From Oscillospiraceae bacterium (lineage in GTDB: Bacteria > Bacillota > Clostridia > Oscillospirales > Oscillospiraceae): DNA of 39,327 nt. Of this stretch, positions 25,585 to 33,261 are shown one piece after another. The notes under the pieces were generated by a model. That model had not been told where the DNA came from. It made no database searches and saw only the letters and a list, made by a program, of their open reading frames with translations. Position numbers and translations under genes: made by a program. Every line of letters starts with the position of its first letter. The first letter of the stretch is position 1. The stretch covers positions 1-39,327 of the forward strand of contig JAFODZ010000006.1 of the NCBI GenBank assembly GCA_017380435.1, in the 5' to 3' direction.

Positions 25585-26801
25585 CCTAACTCTCTTCCTA
25601 ACAAATGACAGAAGTGATAGTAAACACCGAAGGTCCAGCCAAGCATGGTAGGCATTTCGTATTCATCCACAACTTCCGCGTTTCCTTTTACTACATTATA
25701 TTTTTCCCACAAATGACCGGTCTGGGCAAAGCAGCTTTCCACCAGGTCACAGTATTTATTAGCAATCCGGAGGGCATCCTCCCCATAACCGTAGCGAAGC
25801 AGTCCATCTACAATGATCCGCTGGGTAGGAGGCCAACCGTTGGGGTGTCCCCACTGGTAATTGCCCGGCTTGTCGCACTTTTCAACACAGGCAACACCAA
25901 ATTCTTCTTCCACTCTATGCAAAACTTTTACGGCCGCATCCGCCTCTTCCTGAGTTGCCATGCCCACATAGAGCGGATAATAGGTTGCGGCACTTACCAA
26001 AGAAGATCTTTCCTTTTTGATCTCGTGATAGTCGTAAAATACTCCGTCGTCGCCCTTCAGGAACTGACGGCAAAGGGCCGCTCTTTGATCCCGGGCATTT
26101 TCCCAGTGCGTTTGTTCCTCTGTCAGTCCCAGTTCTCCTGCAAAGAAAGCAAGCTGATCCTCCTGGGCATACAGCCAGCTATTAAGATCCAAAGCCGCAT
26201 AGTTAAAAACTTCCCAGCCCATACGGGGTGTAAAGTCCCAGCCGCTTTCACCGGCGGCGTGGTTGGCACGGCCCATATCCGCATCCGTCATGCCCTCCGG
26301 GCGGAAGCCCAGTCTGCCAATGGCAGATTTGCTGGAATGCTTGATCCAAGCCTCCGGCAGAGGCTCACAGTCGTAGCGGTTCAAACCGCTTTCATTTTTG
26401 CGCCGCTCCATCCAGAAAGCATTTTCAATTTTTAGCTTCTCATAGGCATTTTTCAGCCACTTTTTATCCGGCACACAATCGTAATATTCCCGAACCATCA
26501 GCGCCAGCACCGGCGGCTGAGAATTGTACAGAAAATAGGTATTGCTGCCATTGAGAACAAAGCCGAACCGATCGATCATATGTAAAAGATCATCGATATT
26601 GTTTTTCACCTGCTCCAGATCCCCCCGGAGTATCAGTCCTGTATTGGCAAAGTAGGTATCCCAGTAGTACATCTCCTGAAACATTCCCTTGACACTGGGG
26701 ATCAGGTAAGGATACGGCAAGGCATAAAGACTTTCGCTGTCCTCCGGCTGATACCGGATGCTAAGCGGCAGATTTTTTTCAATATATTCCTGTAGCTTCA
26801 T
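25581..26801 (-). CDS. GH37 trehalase-like glycosidase
   Basis: This 406-residue cytosolic protein belongs to the GH37 (alpha,alpha-trehalase) family, an (alpha/alpha)6 barrel that inverts the glycosidic bond. Signatures are EMYYWDTYF near the N terminus, GESGWDFTPR (catalytic Asp), WGHPNGWPPTQ and LWEKYNVVKG (catalytic Glu). It is shorter than TreA/TreF (about 540), lacking the long N-terminal part. The ATG at 26801 has GGAG 6 nt upstream and is preferred; an in-frame ATG at 26864 has no ribosome binding site. As first gene of the locus, beside rhamnosidases and no trehalose transporter, it may act on another alpha-glucoside; trehalose is only the family default. Translationally coupled to the GH78 gene by ATGA. 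Confidence 0.87.
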   Translation of the reverse strand: MKLQEYIEKNLPLSIRYQPEDSESLYALPYPYLIPSVKGMFQEMYYWDTYFANTGLILRGDLEQVKNNIDDLLHMIDRFGFVLNGSNTYFLYNSQPPVLALMVREYYDCVPDKKWLKNAYEKLKIENAFWMERRKNESGLNRYDCEPLPEAWIKHSSKSAIGRLGFRPEGMTDADMGRANHAAGESGWDFTPRMGWEVFNYAALDLNSWLYAQEDQLAFFAGELGLTEEQTHWENARDQRAALCRQFLKGDDGVFYDYHEIKKERSSLVSAATYYPLYVGMATQEEADAAVKVLHRVEEEFGVACVEKCDKPGNYQWGHPNGWPPTQRIIVDGLLRYGYGEDALRIANKYCDLVESCFAQTGHLWEKYNVVKGNAEVVDEYEMPTMLGWTFGVYYHFCHLLGRELG

Positions 26802-27095
26802 ATTGCACTCCACTTCTCTGAATAAAGTCTGTTTAAATTTGCTCTTCGTTGACTCTGCAAGCATATTGGGCAGATATGCGCCCCCTTACCCAATGTTTTT
26901 TACACATTTTGCCTTATTTGGCGCAGTATCCCGAATATACTTTTGTACTATTTAACTATAAGATATCACAGTTATATAAACCGATTCTTTACTTTTTTTT
27001 ACTGTAACTTGCTCTACATTGACCTCTTTCACCTTTTTGTCTTGATAATCGAAAGCATTTCGGTGTATGATATGCACAAAAGGAAGGTGCAGCAG
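26802..27095. promoter_or_regulatory. divergent control region of the carbohydrate locus
   Basis: 294 bp separate the locus from its AraC-type regulator. For the regulator, TTGACC (27019-27024), a 17-bp spacer and TTGATA (27042-27047) is a weak candidate promoter. On the minus strand TATAGT (near 26956) is a possible -10 without a clear -35, as expected for an activator-dependent promoter. Between them TAACTATAAG...CAGTTATA forms an imperfect dyad (about 26949-26977) that could be an operator. Confidence 0.4.
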
Positions 27096-27932
27096 ATGAA
27101 TTCTGTTATTCTTGACGACTGGATGACCACCCCGGAGCATCCGTTTAACTCTAAAATTACAGAATATGGCGATGATGTCGTTCACAGCCATCAGTTTTAT
27201 GAGATCTTTTATATTTTGGAAGGCTCTATTTCCCACACCCTGAACGGTGAAAGCCAAATGCTCCATACCGGAGATATGGTTTTCTTAAATCAAACCGATA
27301 TCCACTATTTCAACCGGGAAGAGGGCAACACCTGTAAGCACCGGGATATTATTATCTATACCGACTTCTTTGATTCCATCTGCACATTTATGGGAGATAA
27401 CTTCAAGGAAGCCTATCAAGCCAATGCCCTGCCGAAGGTTCTGTCCCTCTCTTTGGAGCAAATGGAGAACTACGAACACCGCATCACCAACGCCATCCTC
27501 ACTTCCAGTATGAACTCGGAATACCGAATGGCATCCACCCGGGCGCTGTGTGTTTCTCTTTTGAACCACTTGGTGGAAAACCAGATCCGCCACAATGATT
27601 CCTATTATCCTATGTGGTTCCGGGAGCTGCTGGGTCGCTTCCACATGAATGACTTTCTGAAGGTGGGTCTGGACGATATTTTAAAGCCTTTTCATTTTAA
27701 TAAGTCCTATCTTTGCCGCCGGTTCCGCCAATATACCGGCTACACAATGACCGAATATCTGAACCAGATTCGTCTGCAACAGGCGGCGTTTCAGCTGCAA
27801 TATACGGACAACACCATTCTTTCCATTTGCAATAATGTGGGTTTTTCTTCCGTATCCTATTTTAATAAGCTATTTAAGCAAACCTACGGCGTAACGCCCA
27901 AATCCTTCCGCAAAAACAGAAAAAAACTTTAA
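27096..27932 (+). CDS. AraC-family transcriptional regulator
   Basis: This 278-residue protein has an N-terminal cupin-type sensor domain (HSHQFYEIFYILEGS, then HTLNGESQMLHTGDMVFLN) and a C-terminal double helix-turn-helix (about 175-275). In the latter, FNKSYLCRRFRQYTG and the signature ILSICNNVGFSSVSYFNKLF with FKQTYGVTPKSFRK are plain. Such proteins usually activate sugar operons upon binding a sugar. The ATG at 27096 follows GGAAGG by about 9 nt; longer in-frame starts (27070, 26943) would add a segment unlike the family. It is divergent from the long carbohydrate locus and is its obvious regulator. The effector is unknown. Confidence 0.92.
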   Translation: MNSVILDDWMTTPEHPFNSKITEYGDDVVHSHQFYEIFYILEGSISHTLNGESQMLHTGDMVFLNQTDIHYFNREEGNTCKHRDIIIYTDFFDSICTFMGDNFKEAYQANALPKVLSLSLEQMENYEHRITNAILTSSMNSEYRMASTRALCVSLLNHLVENQIRHNDSYYPMWFRELLGRFHMNDFLKVGLDDILKPFHFNKSYLCRRFRQYTGYTMTEYLNQIRLQQAAFQLQYTDNTILSICNNVGFSSVSYFNKLFKQTYGVTPKSFRKNRKKL

Positions 27933-27956
27933 TGTCAAAAACCGCGGCAATCCGTT

Positions 27957-28180
27957 TTCCCCAATACCTTCTCCCGGGGAGAAGGTGGCCGAGCGCAGCG
28001 AGGTCGGATGAGGAATGCGGGCAGAAAACTTGCCAATACGGACCATCCATCAGACTTTATCCCGTTTCCAACCTGTCGCCGTTCCTCACCCGTCACGGCT
28101 TGCGCCGCGACACCCTCCCCCCGGGGGAGGGTATATATCGGCGTGGCAATCCGCTTTCCCCTCGTAGGGGCGGATATCAT
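27957..28180. repeat. compound palindromic repeats after the regulator
   Basis: The stretch holds CCTTCTCCC/GGGAGAAGG followed by GCCGAGCGCAGCGAGGTCGGATGAGG, then its counterpart CCTCACCCGTCACGGCTTGCGCCGCGAC and CCCTCCCCC/GGGGGAGGG. A short TAGGGGCGGAT/ATCCGCCCG hairpin (about 28165-28187) closes it. This is a type of repeat common in gut Clostridia. The frames crossing it are not genes. Confidence 0.7.
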
Positions 28181-28197
28181 CCGCCCGCCCCACGAGC

Positions 28198-28293
28198 TGT
28201 CATCCTGAGCGGAGTGAAACGAAGTCGAAGGATCTTCTGGCCTATCGACACTGCGTAGATTCTTCGACTCGCTGTGCTCGCTCAGAATGACAA
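28198..28293. repeat. palindromic repeat, family A, copy 2
   Basis: Starts TGTCATCCTGAGCG and ends CGCTCAGAATGACA with inner arms GTCGAAGGATCT and AGATTCTTCGAC. It is the reverse-orientation relative of the element at 14098-14194. Confidence 0.85.
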
Positions 28294-28315
28294 GGAAGAC
28301 TTCTTTGATAAGCTA

Positions 28316-28356
28316 ATCGGGTGCAGAAAGCTGAGCTTTCTGCACCCGATTTTTTG
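28316..28356. terminator. strong hairpin between convergent units
   Basis: A 15-bp perfect stem (28316-28330 with 28338-28352), extendable inwards by AGCT, is followed on the plus strand by TTTTTTGATTTTATTTC. It lies 11 bp beyond the fructokinase stop, which is read from the other side and gets a weaker T-tract. It probably serves both directions. Confidence 0.8.
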
Positions 28357-28366
28357 ATTTTATTTC

Positions 28367-29323
28367 TTATACAAGGCTCACAGCCGTTCTTACAAGAGAT
28401 TCTTCCGGGATACTGGGAATGCCGCCGGATTTTTCCGTAGAAAGGCTGGCCGCGGTGGAAGCAAAACTGCCGACCATATACATCTGTTCTACAGTCAGTT
28501 CTGCAGGCGCTGTACCCAGCTTCAGCAAACGGCTGACGGCACTGCCGCCGAAAATATCACCGGCACCGGTGGTATCCACGGGGCTGACTTTCGGACACTT
28601 GACATATGTAAAGCCGTTTTTGTTCTTTAAGTATGCGCCGTTGGGTCCCAAAGTGACCATAGCCAAGCTGACACCAAATTCATTCAGCAGCTTATCTGCG
28701 CCCTCCTCCGGGGTGCAGCCAAAGAGAAATTCCACTTCCTCATCGCTGATTTTTACAACATCCGCTTGCTTTAAGCCCCACAAAAGCTGCTCTTTGGCTG
28801 TTTCCATATCTTTCCACAAAGGTTTTCTCAAGTTGGGATCATAAGTAACCAACTTCCCCTTGCTCTTGGCATAGGCCACAGCCTTTTGGGTAGCGCTGCG
28901 GGCAGGCTCGTCGGTCAGCGACAGCGTACCGAAATGGAATACCTTTGCCTCGTCGATCAGACTTAGATCCAATTCCTCATAGCAAATACAGGTATCCGCA
29001 CCGGGCTTCCGGGAAAAGGCAAACTTCCGGTCACCGCTTTCATCAAAGGTCACAAAAGCAAGTGTGGTAAACACATCGTCGGTCTGCACCAAGCCTCTTG
29101 TTTCGATGCCCGCCTTTTTCAAAGTGTCCATCAAAAGATTTCCAAAGGTATCCGTGCCTACCTTACCCAAAAGAGCTGTTCCAAAGCCGTATTTCGTCAG
29201 CGCAGCCAGAAAATTCGCCGGTGCGCCGCCGGGATGGGCAGCCATGGTGGGATACCCGTCAGCGTCGGTACTGACTGTAGCAAAATCAATCAGAAGTTCG
29301 CCTAAAGCTACTACATCAATCAT
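28367..29323 (-). CDS. fructokinase-like PfkB-family sugar kinase
   Basis: This 318-residue cytosolic kinase uses ATP to phosphorylate a sugar, most likely fructose to fructose 6-phosphate. The first PfkB signature includes HPGGAPANFLAALTKYG (about 30-46). The second is DTTGAGDIFGGSAV near residue 250, with the catalytic Asp of GAGD. The strand YDPNLRKPLW and the lid residues match bacterial fructokinases. GGAGAAATAACT precedes the start. The D-lyxose/mannose isomerase is the gene upstream on the same strand, 295 bp away across repeats, and would supply fructose from mannose. Ribose or 2-keto-3-deoxygluconate kinases are alternatives but fit less well. Confidence 0.87.
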   Translation of the reverse strand: MIDVVALGELLIDFATVSTDADGYPTMAAHPGGAPANFLAALTKYGFGTALLGKVGTDTFGNLLMDTLKKAGIETRGLVQTDDVFTTLAFVTFDESGDRKFAFSRKPGADTCICYEELDLSLIDEAKVFHFGTLSLTDEPARSATQKAVAYAKSKGKLVTYDPNLRKPLWKDMETAKEQLLWGLKQADVVKISDEEVEFLFGCTPEEGADKLLNEFGVSLAMVTLGPNGAYLKNKNGFTYVKCPKVSPVDTTGAGDIFGGSAVSRLLKLGTAPAELTVEQMYMVGSFASTAASLSTEKSGGIPSIPEESLVRTAVSLV

Positions 29324-29385
29324 AGTTATTTCTCCAAAACTGCGAATTATTGTTTAGCGTGCTATCAAAATACACACAATCCCTT

Positions 29386-29485
29386 GTCCCCCTCGTTTTG
29401 AGGGGGATGTCAGCGAAGCTGACAGGGGGAATCTCGTCCCCCTCGTTTTGAGGGGGATGTCAGCGAAGCTGACAGGGGGAGTTCA
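29386..29485. repeat. two tandem 50-bp double-hairpin repeats
   Basis: Two copies with a period of 50 bp. Each has GTCCCCCTCGTTTTGAGGGGG (first hairpin) then ATGTCAGCGAAGCTGACAGG (second hairpin). The first hairpin also occurs, with a different second hairpin, at 36640-36760. This is not a CRISPR: there are no unique spacers. Confidence 0.85.
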
Positions 29486-29499
29486 CGCCTTAAGATAGT

Positions 29500-29617
29500 G
29501 TACTCCCTCCGTCTTCGCCTTCGGCGAATCCACCTCCCTCATAACGAGGGAGGCAAGGCGCTACGCGCATTTTACTAAGGTAAATTCTAATTTTAATTAT
29601 CCATTTTGCATTGGCAA
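29500..29617. repeat. mixed palindromic repeats before the isomerase end
   Basis: TTCGCCTTCGGCGAA, then CCTCCCTC-ATAAC-GAGGGAGG, GCGCTACGCGC, and TAAGGTAAATTCTAATTT, the last shared with 9255-9272. It ends in AATTATCCATTTTGCATT, similar to the A/T-rich repeat at 34893-35010. Confidence 0.6.
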
Positions 29618-29618
29618 A

Positions 29619-30305
29619 TTATTTTGCCACCGGGTATTCGTTACACAGCAAACGGTAGGGAGCTTCGTCCTCCTCGATGGTGGGAAAACGACCCACAGGA
29701 GGATTAAAACGGTTGTCCGTATTGTCGTCATTGCACTGGCTGACTTCACCCAGCAGGACAGGGCCTGTGCCCTCTTCCACGGCAAAATCGTGGTACAGGA
29801 ACTGCTGCACATGGATGCTCTCACCGGGAGTCAGACGGATCTGCGTACCGGCAGGTACGGTGTAGGTTCTGCCGTCGGTATGTACGGTGACATCGGATTC
29901 GTAGTCGATTTCTTCATCGGGCAGGCTGTTATAGACACGAATCAGCACATTTCCGCCGCCACGGTTGATAATATCCTCGGTCTTAAACCAGTGGAAATGG
30001 TTGGGGGCATACTGACCTTCCTTCAGGTACAGCAGTTTTTCGGCATAGACCTTGGGGTACTTGTCCTCCATAGCACGGTTGCCGTTACGGATGGTGATCA
30101 GGGAGAAGCCAAACTTGTCGAAATCGCCCATACCGTAGTCGGTGATATCCCAACCCAGCATACAGTCACGGACTTCGTCATACTCGTGACCGATGGTCTG
30201 CCACTGGGCCGGAGTGAAATGGCAGAAAGGAGGCAGATAGCAGTGGTGCTTTTCGCACATAGCTTCCAGTTCTTTTAACGCTTTATTGATTTCCGATCTT
30301 TTCAT
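29619..30305 (-). CDS. D-lyxose / mannose ketol-isomerase
   Basis: This 228-residue protein is a YdaE-type D-lyxose isomerase, a metal-dependent cupin that interconverts D-lyxose and D-xylulose and often D-mannose and D-fructose. The manganese ligands are visible: HFHW (His103, His105), Glu110 in FKTEDII, and a later histidine (His172) in FLYHDF. The length and the ending RLLCNEYP are typical. The ATG at 30305 has GGAGG 9 nt upstream and is preferred to a codon 9 nt earlier. It precedes the fructokinase on the same strand. Together they would turn mannose, or lyxose-type sugars, into a phosphorylated ketose. Confidence 0.92.
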   Translation of the reverse strand: MKRSEINKALKELEAMCEKHHCYLPPFCHFTPAQWQTIGHEYDEVRDCMLGWDITDYGMGDFDKFGFSLITIRNGNRAMEDKYPKVYAEKLLYLKEGQYAPNHFHWFKTEDIINRGGGNVLIRVYNSLPDEEIDYESDVTVHTDGRTYTVPAGTQIRLTPGESIHVQQFLYHDFAVEEGTGPVLLGEVSQCNDDNTDNRFNPPVGRFPTIEEDEAPYRLLCNEYPVAK

Positions 30306-30349
30306 AATGTACATCCTCCATGATATTTATTTGCTTTTCAAAAAAACCG

Positions 30350-30480
30350 TGTCATTGCGAGCCAGTGCGCACACTGGCGTGGCAATCTCGCAGTTGATGT
30401 TTCAATAAATATGTAGTTTTCGGCAAATTCGTAATATTTTACTATGAGATTCCCACGTCGCTGCGCTCCTCGGAATGACA
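30350..30480. repeat. long inverted-repeat element, family B
   Basis: Ends are TGTCATTGCGAG and its counterpart ending CTCCTCGGAATGACA, with inner arms GTGGCAATCTCG and GAGATTCCCACG. The middle is about 60 bp of A/T-rich DNA. It resembles a small MITE and fills the gap between the isomerase and the downstream end of the second sugar operon. Confidence 0.75.
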
Positions 30481-30560
30481 AAGGAGGCTTCTTTGAAACG
30501 CTCAGTTTTTGCCATAAGAGAGCCAGACTGTTGCAAATAATTTATTTTCCGCTCTCATAA

Positions 30561-30584
30561 AACGGGACGGACGATCGTCCTGTT
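30561..30584 (-). terminator. probable terminator of the second sugar operon
   Basis: On the minus strand AACAGGACG pairs with CGTCCCGTT (one mismatch) around a 6-nt loop and is followed by TTTTATG. It begins 5 bp beyond the stop of the last operon gene. Confidence 0.6.
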
Positions 30585-30589
30585 TTCAT

Positions 30590-32164
30590 TTAGCAATCTG
30601 TTTTCTTGATTTCGGCCGTGGTGCTATCCCTATGGATTGTAAGCCAGCCATCCTTGACGGGCAGCTTTGCATCCAGTGTTTCAACACCAAATATGTGGGG
30701 CACTCTATCGTTTTCCTTCGTAAACTCCATTATATACTCTATGATAAATGCCAGCACACCCGATGACCAGCCATGGCACAAAGAATGACGGAATCCCTCA
30801 TAGCAGAACGCACCGTAATCTCCGTGAATGTCTTTTTCTCCCGGCTTCGGGAATTCATCGATCGAGCCGCTGCCTTCCAGCCAACGAATGTCAAAATCCT
30901 CCCAAAAGGTGGTCGCGCCTCTGGAAAGCATACCGCCAAAATACTGCTTGATAATGGGAAGCATCTGCGTACCACCCGCCATGGCATCGGCCTTCAAAAT
31001 ATAGTAGGCCATAAAGGTGGAAAATCCCTCTGCCCCGTTTTTCTCCAGGAAGGCACTCTCCCCCTCTGCCCTTCTTCCGGCCAGGATCTGAAATGCCCGG
31101 GTCTGCTTAAATTGGCAGTCCGCATCCAAATAACAGGACAGCTTTTCTATGATTCGACCGCAGTCTTCGTTATCCTCTATGTGTAAGTACTTTTTCGCCA
31201 TATAAACCAGAAGCGCTGCTGTGCCGATTTTGGCATCCGGTGTATCGGTTGTGGGCCAGTCCAAAAAATAGGGCATCCAGTGCGGCGCAATGGAAAAATC
31301 CATTTCACCATCTTCATCAATACAAGCATTAAAATTCTTTATAACCGCCCGAGCATAGTCCTGATGCTTTTTGAAAAAATTACAGTTACAGGATAGCCTG
31401 TAATAATCACACAGATTGATGACCCACCAGGCGGAGTAAGAGGGTATTGCATTGATCCACTTGTCCGCCGGTGTTTCTTCTTTCAGAAATTCCAATGAAT
31501 TTTGAACATTTCCATTGTCACCGTACAAATACATGGAAAGCAGAATTTCCTGATGCAAATCACCCGACCAAACCAGCCGATCTCTTTTGATGCCATCCCA
31601 AATATAGCCGTTTTGCAGATTCAACTTCAGGGTATATGCAGCGGTGTCTATGATCCGGTTGAGCAGCGCATCGTTGGTTTTGACCGTGCCCTCCCTTTCA
31701 AAGGCGGGCAGCGTATTCACCCCATAGACATTGCGGATATAGACCGGCTTTTCCGTCAGCAGCTCGATCTTGGCAAAGCGAAATCCGCTCATACCAAAGG
31801 TCAGATCCGAAAGCCCCGGAACCACCGCTTGAAAATCTCGGGGAGAATGGTCGTTGGTAGCATTTTTTTCGCCTACTGTGGAGCAGGCTTCCGTGAGAGA
31901 TTCTCCTAAAGTAATATGAAATTGGGCGATGCTGTCCATACTCCCCGTAATCATACGAACGCCGCCGCACAGCTCTTTTCCAAAGTCCAGCACAATATAC
32001 GCACCCTTTTGGCTAAACTCCGCCGAGCGGTCATTGCGAAAGGATACGCAGGCAGGTTTTTCTTCCAGCAGATGCTCTGCACCCAAAACCGCCTGCTGGG
32101 CTTTTATTTTTAAGGGCATCAAAATCTCTTTTGCTACAGTAGTTTCCTTGTTGTATTCCAACAT
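30590..32164 (-). CDS. GH78-like alpha-L-rhamnosidase family protein
   Basis: This 524-residue cytosolic protein contains a shortened rhamnosidase layout: an N-terminal beta-sandwich (to about 150), then a six-hairpin barrel from about 160. The active-site stretch is IWDGIKRDRLVWSGDLHQE (188-206). The usual GH78 form is DCPQRDERLGWTGD; here the position of the general-acid Glu carries Asp or is shifted. This variant recurs in a branch of rhamnosidase-like proteins whose activity is less certain. HSLCHGWSSGVLAFI near 470 is the second barrel landmark. It is the last gene of an operon with a GH43/117-like enzyme and an SGNH esterase. Another terminal deoxy-sugar is possible as substrate. Confidence 0.83.
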   Translation of the reverse strand: MLEYNKETTVAKEILMPLKIKAQQAVLGAEHLLEEKPACVSFRNDRSAEFSQKGAYIVLDFGKELCGGVRMITGSMDSIAQFHITLGESLTEACSTVGEKNATNDHSPRDFQAVVPGLSDLTFGMSGFRFAKIELLTEKPVYIRNVYGVNTLPAFEREGTVKTNDALLNRIIDTAAYTLKLNLQNGYIWDGIKRDRLVWSGDLHQEILLSMYLYGDNGNVQNSLEFLKEETPADKWINAIPSYSAWWVINLCDYYRLSCNCNFFKKHQDYARAVIKNFNACIDEDGEMDFSIAPHWMPYFLDWPTTDTPDAKIGTAALLVYMAKKYLHIEDNEDCGRIIEKLSCYLDADCQFKQTRAFQILAGRRAEGESAFLEKNGAEGFSTFMAYYILKADAMAGGTQMLPIIKQYFGGMLSRGATTFWEDFDIRWLEGSGSIDEFPKPGEKDIHGDYGAFCYEGFRHSLCHGWSSGVLAFIIEYIMEFTKENDRVPHIFGVETLDAKLPVKDGWLTIHRDSTTAEIKKTDC

Positions 32165-32224
32165 CAGTTTCCCCCTTATATCACAGCAAAACAGTCATCC
32201 GATGGCTCTGTCTTTGTGATACCG

Positions 32225-33259
32225 TTACGCTTTCTCCAACGTCATGCACATAATAAATGTATTACCCTGAAAATCATAGGGTGTGCTTGCATTGCCGCTG
32301 GCGCAGAACAAATGGGTCGGCTTGCCGCCTTCGTCAAACAGCAAATAAGGCCTTTCCAAATTCCCCTGCACGGAAGTATGTCCATCTTTCCATGTTACCC
32401 TGCGGGAATATACCTTGGGATTTTCCGCAATTTCAAAATGGATGCAGTCGTCACTTTCTGCGTAGAAACCGCCGCCCCATTCCCCGGTAATACCGGAAGA
32501 GCCGTTTTTGCAGTCGTCCTTGGCAATCAAGCAGAACTTTTTTCTGCCTGCATCGTACCATATATACGGGTCCTCCACATGGAGGTTTTCATCGGAAAAT
32601 TGCAGGATCGGCTCGTCTGTCAATCTGGTAAACGGCCCCTCCGGGCGGTCTGCCACCGCAATTCCCAACTGCAAAGGCTGACCTACGCCCCGGCGGGATT
32701 TGTAGATCATGTAGGTTTTGCCGTCGGGCAGAATGACTACCGATGGGTTTGTGGTAATGGTACAGTCCCAATGAGAGCAGTCCCGCGGTTCTAAAAGAGG
32801 CTTATCTTGCCGAACAAAAGGTCCGTTGATGCTGTCCGACACAGCTAAGCCGATCCGTTTCCGGTTCCAGACCTCCTGCCCTCTTTCGTCGGCAATGGTA
32901 TCCCCGATACCGGGAATCTGCCCTGCATAGGTAGTTCCCATATAATACAGATAGTATTTTCCGTTATATTCCTTGATGCAGGTATTATGGGTACTCATGC
33001 CGTCAAAATACTCTCTGCCCCGGCGTGGAAGCACAACACTTTCAAACCGATACGGCCCCTCCGGGGTATCCGAAACACTGTGGAAAACCTGACTGTTAAA
33101 TAGCCAGTTCCATCCAAAGCCCAGCCGCCGATCCCAGCCGGAGGAAAACATATGATATTTTCCCTCGGCCCGAATCACCGCACAATCCCATATATATTGG
33201 TCTTCAATGGCCAATGCTGTCACAGCATTTTTTACCTGATAACCAAATTCTTTTGTCAT
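32225..33259 (-). CDS. five-bladed propeller glycoside hydrolase, GH43/GH117-like
   Basis: This 344-residue protein has the repeated strand pattern of a beta-propeller: EGKYHMFSSGWD, NGKYYLYYMGTTY, DGKTYMIYKSRRG and GRKKFCLIAKDD, each spaced about 60 residues apart. Acidic residues that could form a GH43-type triad are IWDCAVI near the N terminus and NLHVEDPYIWYD in the middle. No signal peptide is seen. The ATG at 33259 has GGGAG 7 nt upstream and lies 2 nt after the stop of the SGNH gene, indicating coupling; a longer in-frame start would overlap that gene. Substrate is unknown; arabinose, galactose or anhydro-sugar linkages are typical for relatives. Confidence 0.82.
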   Translation of the reverse strand: MTKEFGYQVKNAVTALAIEDQYIWDCAVIRAEGKYHMFSSGWDRRLGFGWNWLFNSQVFHSVSDTPEGPYRFESVVLPRRGREYFDGMSTHNTCIKEYNGKYYLYYMGTTYAGQIPGIGDTIADERGQEVWNRKRIGLAVSDSINGPFVRQDKPLLEPRDCSHWDCTITTNPSVVILPDGKTYMIYKSRRGVGQPLQLGIAVADRPEGPFTRLTDEPILQFSDENLHVEDPYIWYDAGRKKFCLIAKDDCKNGSSGITGEWGGGFYAESDDCIHFEIAENPKVYSRRVTWKDGHTSVQGNLERPYLLFDEGGKPTHLFCASGNASTPYDFQGNTFIMCMTLEKA

Positions 33260-33261
33260 AC

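Noticed and set aside
26943-27095. Longer N terminus for the AraC-type regulator
   Set aside because: The extra 51 codons are hydrophobic and A/T-rich, lie over the likely promoter, and the ATG at 27096 has a good ribosome binding site.
27932-28258. A 108-codon frame after the AraC-type regulator
   Set aside because: It consists of palindromic repeat sequence and overlaps the regulator stop; the peptide is low-complexity proline/arginine.
29386-29485. CRISPR-like tandem repeats
   Set aside because: Only two copies, whole units identical with no unique spacers, and each folds into two hairpins; no cas genes nearby.
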